From the NCBI GenBank assembly GCA_050251575.1, contig JBFWMP010000150.1, forward strand, positions 1 through 6,829: a DNA stretch of 6,829 bases. Reading direction: 5' to 3'. Of this stretch, positions 4,804-6,829 are shown in pieces. The position numbers and the translations under genes were made by a program. The stretch comes from X23 sp050251575. GTDB taxonomy: Bacteria; Bacillota; Clostridia; SK-Y3. How positions within the stretch are numbered: the stretch's first letter is position 1; each line of letters begins with the position of its first letter. Under the pieces are notes generated by a model. The model saw only the letters and a program-made list of their open reading frames with translations, had not been told where the DNA came from and searched no databases.

Positions 4804-4838
4804 CTTATAAGTATTATTAATTTTTAATACTTATAAGT
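4803..4838. promoter_or_regulatory. Double palindromic operator between protease and XRE regulator genes
   Basis: The 14 bases at 4803-4816 (ACTTATAAGTATTA) are the exact reverse complement of 4825-4838, with 8 nt between. Each arm contains the 10-bp self-palindrome ACTTATAAGT, with centres 26 bp apart, about two and a half helical turns. The block lies between the two divergent promoters. XRE-family regulators often bind such paired palindromes next to their own gene, so the product of 4919-5305 is the natural candidate ligand. A bidirectional hairpin terminator is unlikely in this position. Confidence 0.6.
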
Positions 4839-4840
4839 CT

Positions 4841-4869
4841 TTGTGTAGTTAGTAAAACTCAGTTATCTT
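4841..4869 (+). promoter_or_regulatory. Possible promoter of the XRE regulator
   Basis: TTGTGT (4841-4846) and TATCTT (4864-4869) are 17 bp apart, just downstream of the double palindrome and about 50 bp before the start codon. Both boxes are imperfect (3/6 and 4/6), so this is a weak prediction supported mainly by position. Confidence 0.3.
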
Positions 4870-4878
4870 TTATTGTAA

Positions 4879-4940
4879 GAGGAATTTATGGGCAAAGTAG
4901 TTGAATTGGGAGGAATTTATGGGCAAAATAGTTGAATTGG
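4879..4940 (+). repeat. 31-bp tandem duplication of the XRE translation start
   Basis: Bases 4879-4909 and 4910-4940 are tandem copies that differ at one position (G4897, A4928). Each carries GAGG, an ATG 5 nt after it, and the first codons MGK[V/I]VEL. Because 31 is not a multiple of three, the first ATG (4888) reads a separate 15-codon frame, MGKVVELGGIYGQNS, which stops at 4935, 17 nt inside the real gene. The upstream start may therefore compete with or feed ribosomes to the real start at 4919. Confidence 0.9.
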
Positions 4941-5305
4941 TAGGAAAACGTATACGGGAATGCCGTAAGAGTAAAAACTTAAGCCAGGAAGAACTTGCGT
5001 TCAAATCAGGCCTCCATACCGCACATCTTGGCCGCATTGAGCGTGGCGAAGAAAATGCAACGTTCGAGAGTGTCGAAAAAATTCTAAGCGCGCTGGAAGT
5101 TCCGTTTCAAGAGTTCTTTAATTTCGAAAGTGATTCAGTAAGTGCGGGAAAGTTATCAAACAAAGAACCAGCTTCGACACAGACCTTAGAGGAAGCACCC
5201 TTTCTTGATAAAACTGTATCCTATCTCAGGAAAATGTCAGAAGATGAGCGTAAGGATGTCTATAAGACAATCAAGATGCTCTTAAAGTGGAAAGGGAAGT
5301 CCTGA
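4919..5305 (+). CDS. XRE-family transcriptional regulator
   Basis: The 128-residue product has an N-terminal Cro/C1-type helix-turn-helix domain (about 8-64). LSQEELAFKSGLHTAHLGRI at 21-40 covers the DNA-recognition helices and ERGEENATFESVEKILSALE completes the domain. A polar linker (about 70-94) leads to a helical C-terminal part (96-124, FLDKTVSYLRKMSEDERK...), probably for dimerisation or ligand sensing. The start is ATG 4919 with GGAGG at 4909-4913; a longer frame from TTG 4901 lacks a ribosome binding site and would add residues outside the fold. The gene is divergent from the protease-Spo0E operon and shares a gap full of ACTT-WT-AAGT palindromes, so it probably regulates itself and that operon. 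A phage-like repressor role linked to the genes on the right is the main alternative. Confidence 0.9.
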   Translation: MGKIVELVGKRIRECRKSKNLSQEELAFKSGLHTAHLGRIERGEENATFESVEKILSALEVPFQEFFNFESDSVSAGKLSNKEPASTQTLEEAPFLDKTVSYLRKMSEDERKDVYKTIKMLLKWKGKS

Positions 5306-5370
5306 TTTGTTATATTTCGCTGGTTGTACTTAACTTAAATTTCAACCTCAAAGCTGCTATTATAAATGCT

Positions 5371-5631
5371 TCAATTATTGATGCTTGAATTTTTACTTGC
5401 ATATGGATGAATTACAAAGTCAATCAGGTTTTCTGTTATATCCTTCATTATAAATCCAACTTTTGATACCATACAATAGCTGTATCCGTTGATTATAAAT
5501 TGCAATCTATATTTTCCGTCCGATATTTCCTCACCGGATACTGTTACCTGTTTATTTAGTAACTCTTCAAGGATTTCCTTATATAAAACATCCAGTCTGG
5601 TTCCTATTTGAGAGTAAAGAGTATATTCCAT
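5371..5631 (-). CDS. Hypothetical protein, 86 residues, last gene of the phage-like operon
   Basis: I do not recognise this protein. Its first third (about 8-28, IGTRLDVLYKEILEELLNKQ) looks like one helix. A run of alternating hydrophobic residues (VTVSGEEISDGKYRLQFIINGYSY, 29-52) suggests beta strands, and the tail is asparagine/serine-rich. There is no signal peptide or membrane segment. The ATG overlaps the stop of an 18-codon ORF (TAATG, 5633-5629) and has no convincing ribosome binding site of its own, which fits translational coupling. It may also be the rear part of a gene frameshifted near its start. It ends 65 bp from the convergent XRE gene; that gap holds only a weak inverted repeat. 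Confidence 0.6.
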   Translation of the reverse strand: MEYTLYSQIGTRLDVLYKEILEELLNKQVTVSGEEISDGKYRLQFIINGYSYCMVSKVGFIMKDITENLIDFVIHPYASKNSSINN

Positions 5632-5687
5632 TAGATTCTCAATTCCAATTCTGTGAATTTGTCAGAGTGCATTTTAAAGCATGTCAT
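5631..5687 (-). CDS. 18-codon ORF coupled to the 86-residue gene
   Basis: ATG 5687 has a good ribosome binding site (AGAGGA, 5699-5694, 6-nt spacing) and opens MTCFKMHSDKFTELELRI, ending at TAA 5633-5631. The stop overlaps the next ATG as TAATG. It starts 16 nt after the DUF960 stop. It may be a leader that delivers ribosomes to the next gene, or the true N-terminus of that gene if a one-base frameshift has occurred. The presence of a strong ribosome binding site here but not at 5631 supports translation. Confidence 0.4.
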   Translation of the reverse strand: MTCFKMHSDKFTELELRI

Positions 5688-5703
5688 TATTCGTCCTCTT
5701 GTT

Positions 5704-6003
5704 TCAATATTCTTCAGCCATCAGCATGGTAGTATGATCGCCATCATCAATAACAAACAGCTTCGCCGTTATTGCATTTCCGAGCAATATTATATACTCT
5801 TTCCTGTATTCAGGCTGCTCCTGAATATGGGCAATTTTTTGTCTTATAGTTCCATCCACTTTGGTTGCACTCAGTTTGAACACCTGTAAATAGTCCTTCT
5901 CTTCGACTTTCATAGTTTCAATCAGGAACCATATAAGATTCTGTGTATATTGTGGAATTGTATTCTTTACTCCATTAGTCATATATCTATCGTTCTCAAA
6001 CAT
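5704..6003 (-). CDS. DUF960 family protein
   Basis: The 99-residue product matches the DUF960 family of Firmicutes and their phages over its full length. It opens MFENDRYMTNGVKNTIP, continues with a helical segment (LIWFLIETMK), then KDYLQVFKLS, IAHIQEQPEYRKEYII, and ends TAKLFVIDDGDHTTMLMAEEY. Function is unknown. These proteins are small, cytosolic and often found in prophages and plasmids near recombination genes, which fits the neighbour upstream. The start at 6003 is chosen because the family begins MF.NDRY and AAGAGGTG (6016-6009) lies just before it; a longer frame from 6042 would not fit the family. It follows the upstream gene by 58 nt, with a hairpin in between, and belongs to the same - strand operon. 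Confidence 0.85.
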   Translation of the reverse strand: MFENDRYMTNGVKNTIPQYTQNLIWFLIETMKVEEKDYLQVFKLSATKVDGTIRQKIAHIQEQPEYRKEYIILLGNAITAKLFVIDDGDHTTMLMAEEY

Positions 6004-6033
6004 TGCGACACCTCTTTTACATAAATTTGGGAG

Positions 6034-6051
6034 CGGAAGCATATGCCTCCG
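6034..6051. repeat. Near-perfect palindrome between operon genes
   Basis: CGGAAGCATATGCCTCCG is an 18-bp palindrome with one mismatch pair, centred on ATAT. On the - strand transcript it forms a short hairpin (with one G-U pair) between the phage-like gene and DUF960. No T-tract follows in that direction, so it is more likely a processing or attenuation site than a full terminator. Confidence 0.4.
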
Positions 6052-6061
6052 TTTCCGATAG

Positions 6062-6829
6062 TTACTTTGAATTATAATTAATCAGATATTTGATAAAATC
6101 ATCAGCCTGTTTTAAGGTCATTAACTTACTTTCGGGTACTTTATACCTATCATTTATGAGTGCCTTGATTTTGTTTACCGGTATGTTTTTCTCTGTAACC
6201 AATGCATGTATCTTATTTAACTGGCTTTTGGTTACAGGTTTTGATACTTCTTGCGATCTGGTCTTTTGAAATTGAGAGTCTGCATGTTGGGTAGTTGCTG
6301 GGCCCTGTTTGGATTTAGCATATTCCTTTGATGTTGAGGACTCAAAATCCTCTAAATTCTCCAAGTCCTGACTGAACAGGCCACTTGACTTGGTTGCAGA
6401 AAGCGCCGCATCAATAAAAGCTCTTTTCTTTGCCATTTTCAATAAAGTGTTGATTATATTATAAGGTGAACTGGTTGAATATTTCTTCTCCCTGTTATTA
6501 CAGCTTCCAACACCTTCTGCTTCAATATGCCCAGTCCGTTTATTTATAAGAATTGCCTTAACTTCATAATGAAATAGTCCTTTATCCCAATCTTCGACCC
6601 TGTTTACAACTTCAATATGTTTGCTGAACCCGAAGATATCGCAAAGCTTTTCTGCCCCAGGCTTAAACAGGCTTGGTTTATCACACTTGGGTATAATTCC
6701 ATAGTCCTGTCCAGGTACCATCATTTCTTTAACAAACTCCTGGAGCATTCTGATTCTTTCCTTTGCATCATTCAACGTGATTGCAAATTCAGGTACGACA
6801 GAAACTATTTGAACCTCGGGCTTAGAAAA
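6062..6829 (-). CDS. Phage-type protein, probably linked to DNA recombination or repair (5' end outside window)
   Basis: The frame is open to the right edge of the window, so the true N-terminus lies beyond 6829; 255 residues are visible. TTG 6775 could serve as a start but the codons before it read smoothly (KPEVQIVSVVPEF), so the gene is treated as partial. The core has MVPGQDYGIIP, LFKPGAEKLCDIFGF, an EVVNRVEDWDKG..HYEVKAIL strand region, EAEGVGSCNNREKKY and NTLLKMAKKRAFIDAALSATKSSGLFSQDLED. This pattern is familiar from phage and mobile-element proteins of Firmicutes, usually annotated as hypothetical. After a low-complexity linker (Q, S, T, K), the C-terminal 55 residues (VTKSQLNKIHALVTEKNIP...) resemble the tail module found on phage single-strand annealing proteins. 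A role in recombination or ssDNA handling is inference. DUF960 follows in the same operon. Confidence 0.75.
   Translation of the reverse strand, partial: FSKPEVQIVSVVPEFAITLNDAKERIRMLQEFVKEMMVPGQDYGIIPKCDKPSLFKPGAEKLCDIFGFSKHIEVVNRVEDWDKGLFHYEVKAILINKRTGHIEAEGVGSCNNREKKYSTSSPYNIINTLLKMAKKRAFIDAALSATKSSGLFSQDLENLEDFESSTSKEYAKSKQGPATTQHADSQFQKTRSQEVSKPVTKSQLNKIHALVTEKNIPVNKIKALINDRYKVPESKLMTLKQADDFIKYLINYNSK

Noticed and set aside
4901..4918. TTG 4901 as the start of the XRE regulator
   Set aside because: It falls in the middle of the duplicated unit, has no ribosome binding site, and would add six residues outside the fold; ATG 4919 has GGAGG at the right distance.
5653..5889. 78-codon + strand frame
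   Set aside because: Antisense to the DUF960 gene, with no ribosome binding site or recognisable features.
1..6829. tRNA, rRNA genes or a CRISPR array
   Set aside because: No cloverleaf-like segments, rRNA-like stretches or regularly spaced direct repeats were seen on either strand.

Overview
The window looks like a piece of a low-GC, spore-forming Firmicute, most likely a clostridium of the Lachnospiraceae/Ruminiclostridium kind. The evidence is AT-rich DNA, strong AGGAGG-type ribosome binding sites, GTG and TTG starts, a Spo0E-like sporulation phosphatase and DUF960. The species cannot be told from the sequence alone.

Region 1 (1-2225) looks like ordinary metabolic DNA on the + strand. 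An operator-like perfect palindrome precedes a beta-hydroxyacid dehydrogenase of the 3-hydroxyisobutyrate dehydrogenase family (151-1056). After a long imperfect hairpin comes a 289-residue protein (1252-2121) that I do not recognise by name. It is built from two copies of the same module, and the first copy resembles the DOPA 4,5-dioxygenase fold. A strong AT-rich hairpin closes the region.

Region 2 (2376-3667) is a mobile-element scrapheap. An IS66-family element keeps its left end, tnpA and tnpB but has no tnpC transposase. It abuts, tail to tail, a serine resolvase on the - strand that has lost its C-terminal part. The resolvase is preceded by a closely spaced 39-codon ORF and by nested inverted repeats.

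Region 3 (3710-5305) is the most interesting part. On the - strand, a secreted trypsin-like serine protease is followed 3 nt later by a 60-residue Spo0E-like protein. Divergently on the + strand lies an XRE-family regulator. The roughly 230-bp gap between them holds three copies of a small palindrome (ACTT-WT-AAGT), two of them forming a perfect 14-bp inverted repeat next to the predicted protease -35 box. A regulator, a secreted protease and a sporulation-phosphatase homologue together suggest a small regulated module. The start region of the regulator carries a recent 31-bp tandem duplication of its ribosome binding site and start codon.

Region 4 (5371-6829) is a - strand, phage-like operon that runs in from beyond the right edge. 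It holds a partial protein of the kind found next to phage recombination genes, a DUF960 protein, an 18-codon ORF whose stop overlaps the next start (TAATG), and an 86-residue protein of unknown function. It converges on the XRE gene. Regions 2-4 together look like an accessory, prophage- or element-derived block beside chromosomal genes.
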